Notes: generated by a model from the letters alone, not told the origin. A stretch of DNA of 64,000 bases from Symbiodinium natans (GCA_905221605.1 CAJNDS010002710.1:211027-275026); one strand, 5' to 3'. Positions 20,770-32,378 are shown, counted from the first letter of the stretch. Numbers and translations are program-made.

Positions 20770-21238
20770 TTAAGCCATGGGCAGTGCAGCAAAGCTGGCC
20801 TCGAAAAGCTCCGGCGCATAAGAGAGCTTGAGGTAGAAGTAGCCTGCCAGCCTTTGGACAAGCTTCCGTTGACAGCACGCAGACCTTGCGACAATGTGCC
20901 CTCCCCCATTGCACCAAGTGGCAGTGGCACGCCGACTAGCCAGGTCACCAAGCTTGTTACAAGAACCCGCAAGCAGTAGACGATGTACTCGATCGCGCTG
21001 ATCGTGAACAGCACCACCTGCCAGTTTCGTGAACTGGGATCATGGTGTTTCGATTTGCGTCAAACTGAGCACTGGCCAGGGATTTCGGATTTATGGTCCC
21101 CGTAGGGAGGGGGAATCGGGGAGATGAGCACTCCCCCACGCAGCCACGGCACTGTCGTGACGGGTGCCGAGGTGATGCGTAGCTCAGCCCGCTTCGCAGC
21201 CAGGCTGGCGCGCAAAGCCTCTGCCTCATCCGCCTCCA
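20770..21238 (-). CDS. membrane-type protein, 3' exons
   Basis: Exon 21066 to about 21238 reads EADEAEALRASLAAKRAELR... and SPIPPPYGDHKSEIPGQCS, donor GTTTGA. Exon 20967-21017 (after CTGGCAG) reads VVLFTISAIEYIVYCLR, a likely membrane helix. A terminal piece 20770-20843 reads YFYLKLSYAPELFEASFAAL and stops TAA, but its join to the previous exon is out of phase, so a small exon is probably missed. No family recognised. Confidence 0.5.
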
Positions 21239-21259
21239 CTGGCCCGCACGACGAAGCCG

Positions 21260-21626
21260 CTTGAAAGAGCATTGGAGTAATACAAGCTGAAGTTGAGGAT
21301 GTGAGAGCGTCGGCGAGATGAAAAGACGCAGAGATCACGAGAAGGCGCAAAAATCCCCGAATGTCCACTGAGCAGCCATGTTGAAAATGATGTGGCGTGC
21401 TTCTTTGGGTTTTGCCAGGCCGCGCGAGGAGGCTCAGATTGCGTCTGGCGGCTTCCATCGCCGCGCCGTCGGGCTTCACCTTTCAAAGACTTCTCAAAAG
21501 CTTTCTTTCACACATTCTCATGTTTGTATCCTCTGTTGTTTGTTTGCACTTTCATTTGTGCAATTGTCCCTCCCTCCCTCCCTCCCTCTCTCCGTCGCTC
21601 CAGCCCTCCTTCTCTCTCCTTGTTTG

Positions 21627-21658
<32 letters not shown>

Positions 21659-22540
21659 TCTTCTTCTTCGTCATCTTCATCTTCATGAAAAGATTCGCCT
21701 TCTTCTTAGCCGGCTTGGGGGATCGCTCCCTTGCGCTTCGGTGAATTGGCGGAACGATTGGTGCAGACCCCCGTCTTTCTTTTGGTCTCTCTTTCTGTCG
21801 CTTTCCTCCTTCTTCTTGTCCTCCTCATCTTCTAGCAGGCATGGCAAACGAGCCTACCCCGCCCCTGAAGGACCTCATCATATCCTTGTGCTAAAGGTGA
21901 ATGATGTGGGCGGTAACAGAACGACGTGGTTAAATCTGTACTCCCTTATAATCCTAACATTGGGCGATTGGTTAAGGGATAATAGTAAGGGGGCACTAGG
22001 ACACAGCTTATGATTGAGGATTTCTCTGGCAGACATATCTTCATTGCTGTTCTCGCGTTTGCTGGCTCACTTGTTCACACTTGCAGCAATAAATCCGTGA
22101 ATGAAATGGACACTATTTTCAATATTCTTTTGTTGCTATTACTACCTCGCGTGCCAGTCAAAAGTTGTGAAGAGACTGAGTGAAGTGATTCTTAGAAGAA
22201 GAAGCGAACCCGTGAGCGACTGCATGAATTCACTGTGCGATTGAGCGAAACAAGAATTTCACATTGGGGGGCACTTCGTTTGCCCAGTTATTCACTCCGT
22301 TCTCTCTGCTCAGAACCTGCAAAGAGACCCCAAGAAAGAACTGTTCTCTGAAGCTGGAATATGCCCGTCTACAATGGTGAAGCCTGTGAACACATTGAGC
22401 TGATACGCTTGGGAAGCGAGGAAAGGACCCCAGCAATCAAAATAGCCCTTACCATGTGAGCTCTCATTCCAATGGTCCTTTCGCCCCTTCTGACTGTGAA
22501 TTTGCTGGCTTGGAAGCTCTCGCTGCCACTCTCGTTTTCG
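21260..22540. other. spacer with TCTTC-rich patches
   Basis: Holds pyrimidine-rich stretches (21565-21685) and otherwise no supported exon. Confidence 0.4.
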
Positions 22541-22544
22541 CCCT

Positions 22545-22852
22545 CCTCTTCTTCTTCTTCTTCTTCTTCTTCTTCTTCTTCTTCTTCTTCTTCTTCTTCT
22601 TCTTCTTCTTCTTCTTCTTGTTTGTCTTCTTCTTGTTTGTCTTCTTCTTGTTCTTCTTCTTATTATTATTATTCTTCTCCTGCTGCTTCTTCTTCTTCTG
22701 CTTCTGCTTCTGCTTCTGCTTCTGCTTCTGCTTCTGCTTCTGCTTCTGCTTCTGCTTCTGCTTCTGCTTCTGCTTCTTCTTCTTCTTCTTCCTCTTTCTT
22801 CTTCTTCTTCCTTCTTCTTCTTCTTCTTCTTCTTCTGCTTCTTCTTCTTCTG
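22545..22852 (+). repeat. CTT/CTTCTG microsatellite
   Basis: About 300 bp of CTT with TGCTTC (22690-22770) sub-blocks. The long poly-Phe, poly-Ser and poly-Lys frames are artefacts. Confidence 0.95.
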
Positions 22853-23110
22853 CTGGGCTTGAGGGCCAAGGCCGTTTCGCCCTCACTTCCTCTCTCCCTC
22901 GCTCGCTCGTTGCTCACTCACTCACTCCACCCCACGCATTTCTCTTCCGATCACTTTGGTGGCATGCAACAGCCCAACCTTCGCTCATTGCGGCCAAGTT
23001 GGCGCAACTGGAGCCAAAACTCATCGGCACAAGACACGGTCTTTGGCATTCGCGTTCAGCAAACAACACTTGCAGAGCTCATACACAGGAGACTACGTCC
23101 GACATCCGGC

Positions 23111-23832
23111 GTCCTTCTCAAATGCCTCCGGGTCCCAGTTCCCTGACTTTGCATCGTTGGTGCCGAAGAGCATTACGACAAAGTGCGGGCGCCACCTCAA
23201 AGAGACTCACACACAAGGAAGGCTCACAGCTCAGCCCAGCTCAGCATGGGCCCCAGGCACTTGCACATCGTCTAGCTTCCGCTCCTGCGGGCGACGAGCG
23301 TTGCTCGAAAAATGGCAAAGGGCAATGCAAAAGAAGCAGACTCCTCCCAGTAAGGCTGATCTGAAAACTTCTGCGCCGTTGCACCAGCCACACCAAAATT
23401 CCGAACCTGCAGCAGCAAGCGGTCATTTCGCTAATGTCAAGAACTATTCCGAAGATGCTCTCAACTGTCAACGCCTGAACTCGGGAAACAAAACCACTCT
23501 TCTCAATCGCCTGCACATTCATGCCTGCTCGGTCGAAGTGCGCCTGAAGGCATGGGCATGCTGGAAAACGCTGGAAAAGCAGGGACAGGGTTAGAAGGGC
23601 AAAATCTCGCCAAAAGGCGCCTGTAGGAACTTGGGGTAGCCACAGGCCGTGAGAGAGTCACCCACACATGCCTCAGGGCTCTGGAGATGCGAGCGCCTCG
23701 CATGCGACAAGAGCAAAGTGGCTAAGCCCACCGGCCACGCGCGCGACAATGTGATGGGTTTGCACCGCCGGGTTCAAGCGGTCGATGACCTCAGGTCCCA
23801 CGCACACCACCAAGAAAACACAGATGCGGAAC
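23111..23832 (-). CDS. SGNH/GDSL-family hydrolase, five exons
   Basis: Exons 23697-23832 (FRICVFLVVCVGPEVIDRLN...), 23621-23671 (ACVGDSLTACGYPKFLQ), 23511-23543 (AHFDRAGMNVQ), 23342-23406 (VRNFGVAGATAQKFSDQPYW) and 23111-23195 (WRPHFVVMLFGTNDAKSGNW...). All joins are in phase and four of five donors are GC. GDSL carries the nucleophilic Ser (block I), NFGVAGAT is block II and GTND is block III. The block V DxxH is not in the resolved part. Such enzymes are serine esterases or lipases. The next exon to the left was not resolved. A CCCTAGAA-type tract lies immediately upstream of the first exon. Confidence 0.75.
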
Positions 23833-23847
23833 CTCAAAACCCCACAC

Positions 23848-23980
23848 CCTAGAACCCTAGAACCCTAGAACCCTAGAACCCTAGAACCCTAGAACCCTAG
23901 AACCCTAGGACCCTAGGACCCTAGAATCCTAGAACCCTAGAACCCTAAACCCCAAACCCCTAAACCCTAAACCCTAAACC
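23848..23980 (-). repeat. variant telomeric array, CCCTAGAA unit
   Basis: About twelve units of CCCTAGAA/CCCTAGGA, an 8-bp variant, passing into ordinary CCCTAAA at 23941. It lies in the intron upstream of the SGNH exon 23697-23832, whose acceptor is GGTTTTGAG. Confidence 0.9.
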
Positions 23981-24099
23981 ACATCACAGGATGAAGAGGG
24001 ACAAAGTGGACAAAAAGCGGCATGAAGACGTGGAGACACAGCGGAGAAGACGAGCAAACAAATCCGGCACGTGAGTCAGCGCACAGATGCAATCCTGAC

Positions 24100-24284
24100 T
24101 TGGCAACGCGCAGGTCCAGGAAGGGGAACTCGAAATGCATGAGTGCCTTAAAACTCTACCTAGCACACCCAAAGTTCCGTGGCACTCGCTGGCAGCTTGC
24201 AGCTCAGCATGCGGACGCATCTCGCTGACATGCGGCAGGTCGAAGACCTCCTCTGGCAGATCCTTCAAAGCAAATTTCCCAGGT
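24100..24284 (-). CDS. two exons of an unrecognised protein
   Basis: Exon 24194-24284 (after TTGTAGCAG) reads PGKFALKDLPEEVFDLPHVS... and ends AELQA before a GC donor. Exon 24100-24146 reads ALMHFEFPFLDLRVA. The phases agree. It may belong to the SGNH hydrolase gene just downstream on the same strand. A short telomeric tract (24321-24348) lies upstream. Confidence 0.45.
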
Positions 24285-24348
24285 CTGCTACAACACAACT
24301 GCGCTTGCAGCACTACTTGCCCTAAACCCTAAACCCGAAACCCTAAAC

Positions 24349-25541
24349 GCGCACCTTGAGCAGAGCTTCCATGTCATTGACGGGCATGGTCAGCAAGATC
24401 CTACAATAAGACGGGCGGCAACGCACAAGTTAGCCACGACCTTCTTACCCAAAGCAGTCCACACTCATGGCTAGATTCGTGAATTGCATCAGGAGGCAAG
24501 CAAACTCAGTATATACAGAAACCGGAACGAACTCTCATGAACGGTGATTCTGGTTCTGTCTCCTGTGCGTTCCAGAGGGCTGGGGAAGCACCTGCACAGC
24601 AGATAGGGGCTCTGGCTAACCTCAAGTTCCAACCGTTTGCAGACGCCCCTACAATCACATGTATGCATACCGAACATGCATGCATACCGACATGTATGCA
24701 TGCGTCGTACACTCAGACGACATGTCGCCAGTAGTTACGCACCACAAGCCCGGATGTGCAACTGTCCACAGGCACAAGCTTCTGCTGTTCCTAGTAACTC
24801 TCCACTATGCAGAACCCGCACCTGCATATAGGCAGCATCCAACGGGAAGCACATGCGCTCCGCCTGATGATGGACATGCTGACTACGAAGCTAAGGGCCA
24901 TAACAGTTAAACACCGCGTCGTCGGAAGATGATCGATGCCAAGGCAGGAGCCCTCTCGTCCACGCTCCGCATGCCGATAGCATAAGCCTGCACAGGACTG
25001 GTCACACGCACCTTAGGACATACGTGGCCTAGTCGTTAACGTCCGTGCACGAAACAGAGGCCAACGGGACCTCCGTGCGTGCCAATGGTTGTACTCAGGA
25101 ATTGTTCGCCACAATGTTGCTGCTCGCGTCTTGTCTTGAGGACGGAGGTGACTTAGGGGCTATGCGATACGGTGGTTGGAGCTAACAGTCCGTCATCCTC
25201 CTGATAGAGACTAAACGTGAAATGTAGGCTTCCGACACTAGGGCACAAAGTCCACAAAGTCCCCGTACTGTGGCAGTCAGCCACGGAGTCCCGCGGGGCC
25301 TCGATAAAGCTGAGCTCGGACAGGGCTCGCCCCCAAGTGTTGCAGCAAAGGCTGCCAAACATATTCGGCAGGCCCGCGAAGTGGTCCTGTGAAGCTTAGA
25401 GACTGTCTCATCAGAGATGCTCACGAAAACGGTACTGAAAACATCGTACTATCTCACACTGCACAAGAGTCTACTCAGTACACCTTCGAAGTCTGGCTCC
25501 TGCTCACTCTGCCATCGCACATATCCTCGGTTTTGTCAACC
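24349..25541. other. spacer
   Basis: Contains a patch of ATGCATAC/ACATGCATG repeats (24655-24700). No exon supported. Confidence 0.4.
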
Positions 25542-25883
25542 ATGGCTGCATCGAAACGAATCGAAACTAGGAAACTAGAAGCGAAAGTCCTCAACGACTG
25601 GCACAAAAAGCCCTAAACCCAAAACCCTAAACCCAAAACCCTAAACCCTAAACCCTAAACCCCCAAGAATTCGGACGCACATCGGCTCCAAGTTGCTCAA
25701 GGATGCGGCGTCGACAGCCCGGCGCATGGAATGGCAAACCTGTTTCGGAAAGCCCCGGCCTGGATTAATCATGAAAGATGATTCAGCCTGGATGAAGCAT
25801 GACGGTTTAGGGTTTAGGGTTTAGGGTTTAGGGTTTAGGGTTTAGGGTTTAGGGTTTAGGGTTTAGGGTTCAGCCTCATGTAG
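25542..25883 (+). CDS. small three-exon unrecognised protein spliced across TTTAGGG tracts
   Basis: Exon 25542-25609 starts with ATG in context CAACCATGG and reads MAASKRIETRKLEAKVLNDW, donor GC. Exon 25668-25804 reads IRTHIGSKLLKDAASTARRM... and ends before GTTTAG. Exon 25867-25883 adds FSLM and a TAG. The joins are in phase. Intron 25610-25667 (58 nt) and intron 25805-25866 (62 nt) are both made of telomeric units. It converges on the minus-strand gene ending at 25910. No family recognised; the last exon is the least certain. Confidence 0.45.
25615..25662 (-). repeat. telomeric tract forming an intron
   Basis: CCCTAAA/CCCAAAA units, nearly filling the 58-nt GC-AG intron 25610-25667. Confidence 0.9.
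25805..25869 (+). repeat. pure TTTAGGG tract, candidate whole intron
   Basis: Nine perfect units. Taken as an intron it starts GTTTAG and ends TTTAG, with both sites made by the repeat. Confidence 0.9.
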
Positions 25884-25909
25884 CCCTTAATTAAGCCTTC
25901 ATGAAGCCC

Positions 25910-26600
25910 TCAGTAAATTAAGCCTGATTTGAGGTGAAGCAGGGCCTGTTGCATCCAGTCAGGCTCGTCGGGATCCTGGCAGCTCTTCACTCTCTTCCAG
26001 CAATCGAAGGGAACACACAGAAAGATCCAATCCTCAGGGAGGTCGAAAGAAAGGCCGTGGGTCACCACGTTGGCAAAAAGCCGGTCCAGTCCTGCGGAAG
26101 TCAAAAAAGCGTCCTCCGCGGCCAGCTTACGCCACACTCTCGCCTTGGCCCGGTGCCGCTTCCTCCAGCGCCGCCCGGTAGTCCTTGGTGACCTGCAGCC
26201 CAGCCCTTCTGCAAAACAGGGCTTGGGATTTAGGGTTTGGGGTTTGGGGTGTAGGGTTTAGGGTTCTGCTCGGCACCACGCCAAGACCCGGCGCCCACGG
26301 CCCAGTCGACGCGCACGCTGTGCCAGGAAGGCCAGCAGCACCTCCAGCGAGGAGGAGCCTCCAGAAAACATGCAAGGAGAGGCACATGGGGGTTTACGAA
26401 CATAATGGATCCCAAACGTAGGCCCCAAATAGTAGGATTCCCTTTTCTGCGGACCCCCTTTCCGGTACCCCTAGTTTGGGAAACCTCACTTGTTTCTGAT
26501 GTTTCTAGATGCGCCCATCCTTGCAAACACTGCACACTGCACCTGGGTTCTCCGCCTTCAACGCGGCGAGCTTTTCCTTCCATTGAGAACAGTGGCAGAT
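25910..26600 (-). CDS. unrecognised protein with TTTAGGG-type intron, frame ambiguous
   Basis: The terminal exon 25910-26208 ends ...HLKSGLIY and contains WRKLAAEDAFLTSAGLDRLF and LSFDLPEDWIFLCVPFDCWK. The intron 26209 to about 26276 (68 nt, GTGCCG...TTTTGCAG) is mostly telomeric repeat. Upstream exon to about 26369, then a further segment near 26510-26590 reading WKEKLAALKAENPG. With donor GTGCCG one frame runs through without breaks. An alternative frame (GSSSLEVLLAFLAQRARRLG, then TKDYRAALEEA) looks more protein-like but needs a 1-nt shift near 26150. No family recognised. Confidence 0.45.
26227..26264 (+). repeat. degenerate TTTAGGG tract in intron
   Basis: Five units including TTTGGGG and GTGTAGGG variants, antisense to the flanking minus-strand gene, within the 68-nt intron 26209-26276. 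Confidence 0.85.
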
Positions 26601-27800
26601 AACAGGAAAAGGCATTCCTTCAAAAACTGCAACTGGCCGAAACTCCGTCAAGCACCTGCTGCTTCTGCGATGTGGGAACAGTATGAAGTCAAAGAAACCT
26701 TCAAAAAACCTTGCACACCATGGCTGACAAGGTGCCAAAGCTTTGGCATGAGAAAAAAAGCAGGGAAGGAGGACATCCCATCACAACTGCTCCTACATAC
26801 AGGACTGCCCGGCGCTAGCGTTCGAAAGCATCGGACATCGCTGCCAGCTCTTAGCCCCAGCCTCCCTAACCATTGGGTTAGTTCTGTTGTTCACCTCGCT
26901 CACTCGGGACCCCAACCGCCTGTCTAACCGTCTAACCTTCCGGAGTTTCCACCAAAGACCCCAATAATAATACGAAAATATAAAGCGCATTTTGCACAGA
27001 ATAATGATGGCGCCAAAGCCTTATTCTTGCATTTTTATAGGGGCTTTTCGGGGCTTCTTGCAGATTCACACGCTCGCTTCAGTTCTTGTATTAGCATGGA
27101 ATTGGCAAGCGAACGCCGTGTAATTATGCGCGTGTACATATACAATAACAATAACAATAACAATAACAATAACAATAACAATAACAATAACAATAACAAT
27201 AACAATAACAATAACATAAGCAATAAACAATAACAATAACAGTAACAATAACCATAACCATAACCTTAACCATAACCATAACAATAACAATAACAATAAC
27301 AATAACAATAACAATAGCAATAGCAATAGCAATAGCAATAACAATATCAATAACAATAACAAAAACCATAACAATAACCATAACCATAACAATAACAATA
27401 ACAATAACCATAGCAATAGCAATAGCAATAGCAATAGCAATAACAATAACAATAACAATAACAACATTGTATAATATAATATAAACACATTTAATGGAAT
27501 ATAACAAACATAATGTAAGAAAATGTACTGTAATGTAATACAAGACAATATCATATCATACAATATAATGCAATATAACATAAAATGTTATAGTATCATA
27601 TAATATAATATAATACAGCATAAGAATAATACTAACAATAATCATAAAAATAGTAATAGCAACCGTACGAATAATACACATAAAAACAATAATAAGAATA
27701 CTAATAGCAATTATGATTATAACAATAATTTCTATTATATTTGAACTTATACTAATAGAAAAAGAATAATAGTAGTCATAATAATAATAATAATAACAAT
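26600..27800. other. spacer with AATAAC microsatellite
   Basis: 27143-27470 is an AATAAC/AATAGC array, followed by AT-rich sequence to 27800. The poly-Leu, poly-Val and poly-Asn frames are artefacts. Confidence 0.85.
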
Positions 27801-27835
27801 GTTCACAATGTTGGGACTTTTCTACGTTCATACAT

Positions 27836-28157
27836 TCACTTCTGTTCAAGTTGATTCAAGTTTTGTTTTGAACCTGCTAGGCAGAAACCCGCTGACTGAA
27901 AGACAACCCTCCAAACAACAGATTCGATGTTATCAATGTTTGGGTTTGGCCAAAAACTCCCGAAGGCAACAGGAGCAGCAGCATACATCAGCAGGTCTAT
28001 GTCTTGACCCCCCCCCCCGCTCCAACAGGTCACTCTCGACTCTGAACCCGATGTTTTCACAGCCATGCTGAAACATACATTGATGTGACAAAGGTGCCCA
28101 TGCCCTTTCGCCACTACCAATTCTGATGGATCCGGTGAAGCGCATGAAGCCTGTCAA
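27836..28157 (-). CDS. weak candidate exon
   Basis: Two overlapping minus frames look codable (FMRFTGSIRIGSGERAWAPL and DLLMYAAAPVAFGSFWPNPN). A short telomeric tract (28189-28219) is upstream, as beside other exons, but no splice model was built. Confidence 0.25.
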
Positions 28158-28188
28158 GCCTTGCTGGCCGCCGCGAAAAGCAACACCA

Positions 28189-28219
28189 AACCCTAAACCC
28201 TAAACCCTAAACCCTAAAC
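28189..28219 (-). repeat. short telomeric tract
   Basis: Four CCCTAAA units. Confidence 0.9.
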
Positions 28220-31068
28220 GCCTCGAAGCTGACAGAACCTGGGTCTCCACGCCTTCGGTGCAGCGAAGGCAAGTGTGGCAGCGCCGTCTGGACGGCCACG
28301 GAGACCACTGCGGAGCCTCTTATCACTTTGGCTATTATGATTATGATTAGTATTTGTATGATTTGTATTAGTATTCCAATTACTAAAACTTTGCCCATTG
28401 CTATTAGTATTATTAGATCTCAACGGAGCTTGTGGCGACGGGTCTCTGCAGGTCAGACTCTCCAGGTCTAAGTCTTTCCAGCCTGCGAGCTATGAAGGAC
28501 CACCGCTCCTGCAACAAAGGGTGTTCTTGGTCGTTGCTCGCGGCAATAAGCCCAACGACCCTGAGCCCGCTGTTTTTGCCACTGCTCTCATGCATGGAAG
28601 ACACATGACGAAGCCATACCCGTTCAGGAGGTATCATTTGTTTCCCGCACATCGCCAGTAGCAGTACGTCTCAACCGGTGACATGAAAACAGAAACGACG
28701 TGAGCTTGCTACCTGCGAGACATCCTCTCCCTTGGTCGATAGGACACTACTTGGCCGAGAATTCGTCATGACGTCATAGGAGAAGGTGTTTTTTCAGATT
28801 TGCTGTTTCTGCTGTTTGTTCTATGCTAACGAAGCTCGTCTTTTGAGGTTCTGTGTTCTTTGCGGCTCCTGGGCACGCGGCCAGGATGGCCACCATTCTT
28901 CGAAGCTGCGGCTGGCCTGGGAGCAGCTCTGCACTGCAAGAAAAGCACAGAAGACCTTGCCCAAGCGGACCTCTTGCGAGTCCTTGTCGGCTTCCTCGAA
29001 GGCCTTCTGTGCGGCACCTCTGGCGTGGCTGGGCACAGCCGGCGCCTGGGAACCCTCCTGAAGACAGAGTCAGGATCTGAATCAGAGTGCACGGAATGTT
29101 AAGGCCCTAAGTTAGGCCCTAAGCGATTTCTCTGCAAACAGACCGCACCCGACATCGACCCATCCATCATAAACAATGTCATCATCAAACCCCCGATCCG
29201 TTCATTGCATCTGCCCACCCCTCCGCAGCAGACTGAATTTTGACTGTCCATGCCCCGATCTGGCACCCAACCCCCCAGTTCCTTCGAACTCAGTTGGGCT
29301 TCAACCGTTTGGCAGTTGCACCAACCTGTCGATTTTCGGCCGGATCCGCGTCCACAACCCACGCTGGCGCCCTACCTGCTGAGAGACTTGTCGAGAACCC
29401 AACCTCCAAGACGTTCTTAGGACAAAAGGAGAAGGCCTACGAAGGCCCTGAGACAGTGATCACAAGATGAGCCGTCACTTCCCAGCGGGTCCAGCTCTGC
29501 GTGCATCCTCCGAAGGAAGTCGGCCAGACCGAAAATGTCGCACAGCACCTGAACGAAAACCAGGTGCCGCGAAAGCGCTTTAAACGAACTGTGAATATGA
29601 AACTAATACACCCTTACCAAGGAATATAACTAAACAAAGAAACACATATACACATGTACATAAAACAAAAAGCTCGCACCGCCACATGATCTACCGGATA
29701 TACACACATGTTTCTTACCTTTATCATGGTTTAAGCTTAGGTGAACCCATAGATACTTCTTCTAGATAAGTATTACTTTCACCAAGCAATTATTGGTCAA
29801 ATACTAAATACGACTTGTATATACTAAAGAAAAATGCAAAACATGCAATTTTTTACGTATTAAGGACGGATCCCATTACTGTCCAAACGAACGAAATACC
29901 AAACACGCAATATTACGTGATGAAAACTGTACAAACGAACGAAATACCAAACACACAATTTTACGTGATGAAATACCCAGTGCATACGGAGTTCAAATTG
30001 ATAGAACACCTATTGAATTGTCCGATGGTGCCAAGGTTGGTTGCTCGTCCTGTGACATCCCACAGGGAATGAGGAGGTTCACTACCCCAGGCACATTTGG
30101 ATCAAGCCGCTTGTGCCAAAAATGGCACACATTTAATGGTTTCAGCTTCTTTCGTCATGAAGTATGTGTACCCAAAGCTTGCCAAACTCCGCACCTGACT
30201 AAAAAGAAGGAAAAACTTCTCAAACCCACCTCTCATACACTCAGCTTCCTACACAAACACATCTCGCTGTCATGCCCAATCTTCGACAGCCCGCGCCAAG
30301 CTGCATGGTTGAAAGAGATGCCCACAAGACCTCGCGTGAATAGCGCATCTTCCACAGGGCAACCAGCACTTACACATGTTGTGCAACAGGCCTCGTGCAG
30401 TTCCCTCTTCGTGGATCAGCTTGACGCGCAGAAGAGGCTCTTCTTCACCTGGGCAGTGCGACCCTGTGCGGCCCTGAACGGTCCTCCACGATAAGAGGAC
30501 CTCAAGCCAAACATCGACATATCCCGACCAAGCTCCTCGAGACCCTACACTTGTTCCACAAGCAAAGGAGACTGGATCGTAGACACTTGCTGACATGCGC
30601 AGTCTGTTATGGATGTGAGACATCCTGTCTATGACCTCCTACTGCTTTCAATATGGTCAATTCGACTATGCTTCTTTTTCTGTACTCTGGTCACATGCGT
30701 CGCTTTCTCGAGTGCACATTGCAGCACGGCTGGTCACGTTGGACGTAGCCATGACTCACGACAAAGCCAACAACCCGCTAGGCAATCGAATGACGCATGG
30801 TGCGTCTTGAGAAGACGGGCTCATGGTTCGCCAGCAGGTTCCACTGCTGTGTTTTTGTTGCACGACGCTGCTTCGAAGATAGTGTCATCATGCTGCCAAG
30901 GGTTGCAAATGACTGTTCAGATGACTCTGGCACAAGAGAACATGTGCGGATGAGGTCTGAGATGCAGGCTGTCGGCTTGTCCCACATCGAAAAAGCCACA
31001 TTGATCATCTTGACAAGCCAACTGCAAGACCTGCGACCAAGGCCAATTTAGAGGGCCTTCTTTTCATG
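28220..31068. other. long spacer
   Basis: Mixed sequence with a 40-bp direct repeat (ACGAACGAAATACCAAACAC at about 29888 and 29937). The plus frame 30797-31051 (RSEMQAVGLSHIEKATLIIL) is the best ORF but unsupported. Confidence 0.35.
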
Positions 31069-31112
31069 GTTTAGGGTTTAGGGTTTAGGGTTTAGGGTTT
31101 AGGGTTTAGGGG
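31069..31112 (+). repeat. TTTAGGG tract
   Basis: Six units, antisense to and just downstream of the acyltransferase exon ending at 31136, so probably in its next intron. Confidence 0.9.
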
Positions 31113-31135
31113 TGATGCCGAATGGATGCAGCCAC

Positions 31136-31491
31136 CTCTGCCCCAGGCAAGCCACAGGGAGGCACCGAAGCGAGGGTGAAGGGGACGCCGGCATTGTTCA
31201 AATAGATCTGCCAGCTCCTGAAGGTCCCCACTGCTTTTGGCAGCAACCGCTCATGCCCCATGTGCTTGGGTCCCAACTGCTTGCCCTCCAACTTCACCTG
31301 CACCAGACAGCCACAAACCAGTGCAGATGGCAACAAGCAACCTGGCCAGAGCGTGCGCCTGACGCAAGCGCCCTGCGGCCGCAGGGAAAGCAGCCAATGT
31401 CTTGGCCAAAGCAACTTGCCACTGGCTTGGATCATCGCCCACCTTTGCAAGCAAAACTGAAGAATATCCGTGCGATTCCATTCTGTCGACT
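31136..31491 (-). CDS. BAHD-like acyltransferase, N-terminal exons
   Basis: Exon 31359-31491 (after TCTTGCAG) reads VDRMESHGYSSVLLAKVGDD..., then LAKTLAAFPAAAGRLRQ, and has a GC donor. Exon 31136-31297 (after CTGGTGCAG) reads VKLEGKQLGPKHMGHERLLP... and SWQIYLNNAGVPFTLA, donor GTGGCT. The joins are in phase. The PxxAGRL block followed by a ...L.NAGVPF block is the N-terminal signature of BAHD/transferase-family (PF02458-type) enzymes, which acylate alcohols or amines from CoA donors. The catalytic HxxxD exon was not found, so the assignment is moderate. Confidence 0.55.
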
Positions 31492-31699
31492 CTGCAAGAG
31501 AAAGATGCCTCTGAACCCCCGGTATTCAGTTTCCTTCGTGTTCGGGACTCCGGCTCAACTGGTAGTCGGCAAATATGTTGATTGACATGTCTTTGGAAGC
31601 TTGTCGGTGGTGTTGCCGCACATTTTTGGGGTTGGAAGAAATGCCGGTCAGCCCTGCAACAACTTTATCTCTCTGTCACGTCCAGCTTGTTCGAAAGAG

Positions 31700-31880
31700 G
31701 AACGAGCAGGAGAGAAGGAGAGAAGGAGAAGGAGAGGGAGAGCGGTATGGAGAGCCAGAGACAGAAAGAGAGAGAGAGACAGAGAGGGAGCGAGAGACAG
31801 AGACAGAGAGAGGGAGAGGCCGAGACAGAGAAAGAAGCAGAAAGACACAGAACAGAGAGACTGAGAGAAAGAAGAAGGGA
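31700..31880 (+). repeat. GA-rich microsatellite
   Basis: GAGAGA/GACAGA array. The Arg/Glu-rich and Leu/Ser-rich frames across it are artefacts. Confidence 0.9.
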
Positions 31881-32056
31881 CCCTCTGCCCCAGATACATC
31901 CGTTTGAGGATGGAAAGCATGCCCTGGCGGAGAACACGATGTCCTGCGTCGACTGAGATGTTTTCTCTTTTCGTATCATGTCTCCATGCTTCTGACGCAA
32001 TCCCACTAAGGCAAAGGCATCTGCGATCAACAAAGCCACATCAACAGGTGCAGCAT

Positions 32057-32378
32057 TCACAAAGCCTGGGCCGTGAACTTGCACTCTTCTGTAGGTTGAT
32101 GTTTGATGCCGAGCATCAAGCTTAGAGACTTAAAGTGAAAAGCAGCAGGAACCGACAGCATCAGGGAATGTCCGCACAAAATTTTCCGCTTCAACGCTGG
32201 AAGCAAAGGCTGTGCAGTGCAACTGAACACTGAGAAACTGGCCGCGGTCACCAAACCAAAGTGGCAAAGGCTCTGCCTGTCATCAATTTGCCTAGGAAGG
32301 CCTACCAGACTTGCTAGAACCACATCCGCACTGGCAGCACTGTCACACACACAGCCTCAGCTCCTGCCCCATCCTCAG
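32057..32378 (-). CDS. candidate coding segment with a (CA)n frame break
   Basis: Minus frame VIIRAEDGAGAEAV (after TTGCCGAG near 32384) runs into a (TG)n run at 32344-32352. Beyond it the protein-like frame is shifted (CDSAASADVVLASLVGLPRQ...) and runs to a stop at 32057. Removing one TG would join them, so this is either a pseudogene, an allele difference or a splice site missed. Unrecognised. Confidence 0.35.

Noticed and set aside
22464-22917. Long poly-Phe/Ser and Lys/Glu ORFs
   Set aside because: They are translations of the CTT microsatellite.
27066-27581. Poly-Leu membrane-like ORF
   Set aside because: Translation of the AATAAC/AATAGC array.
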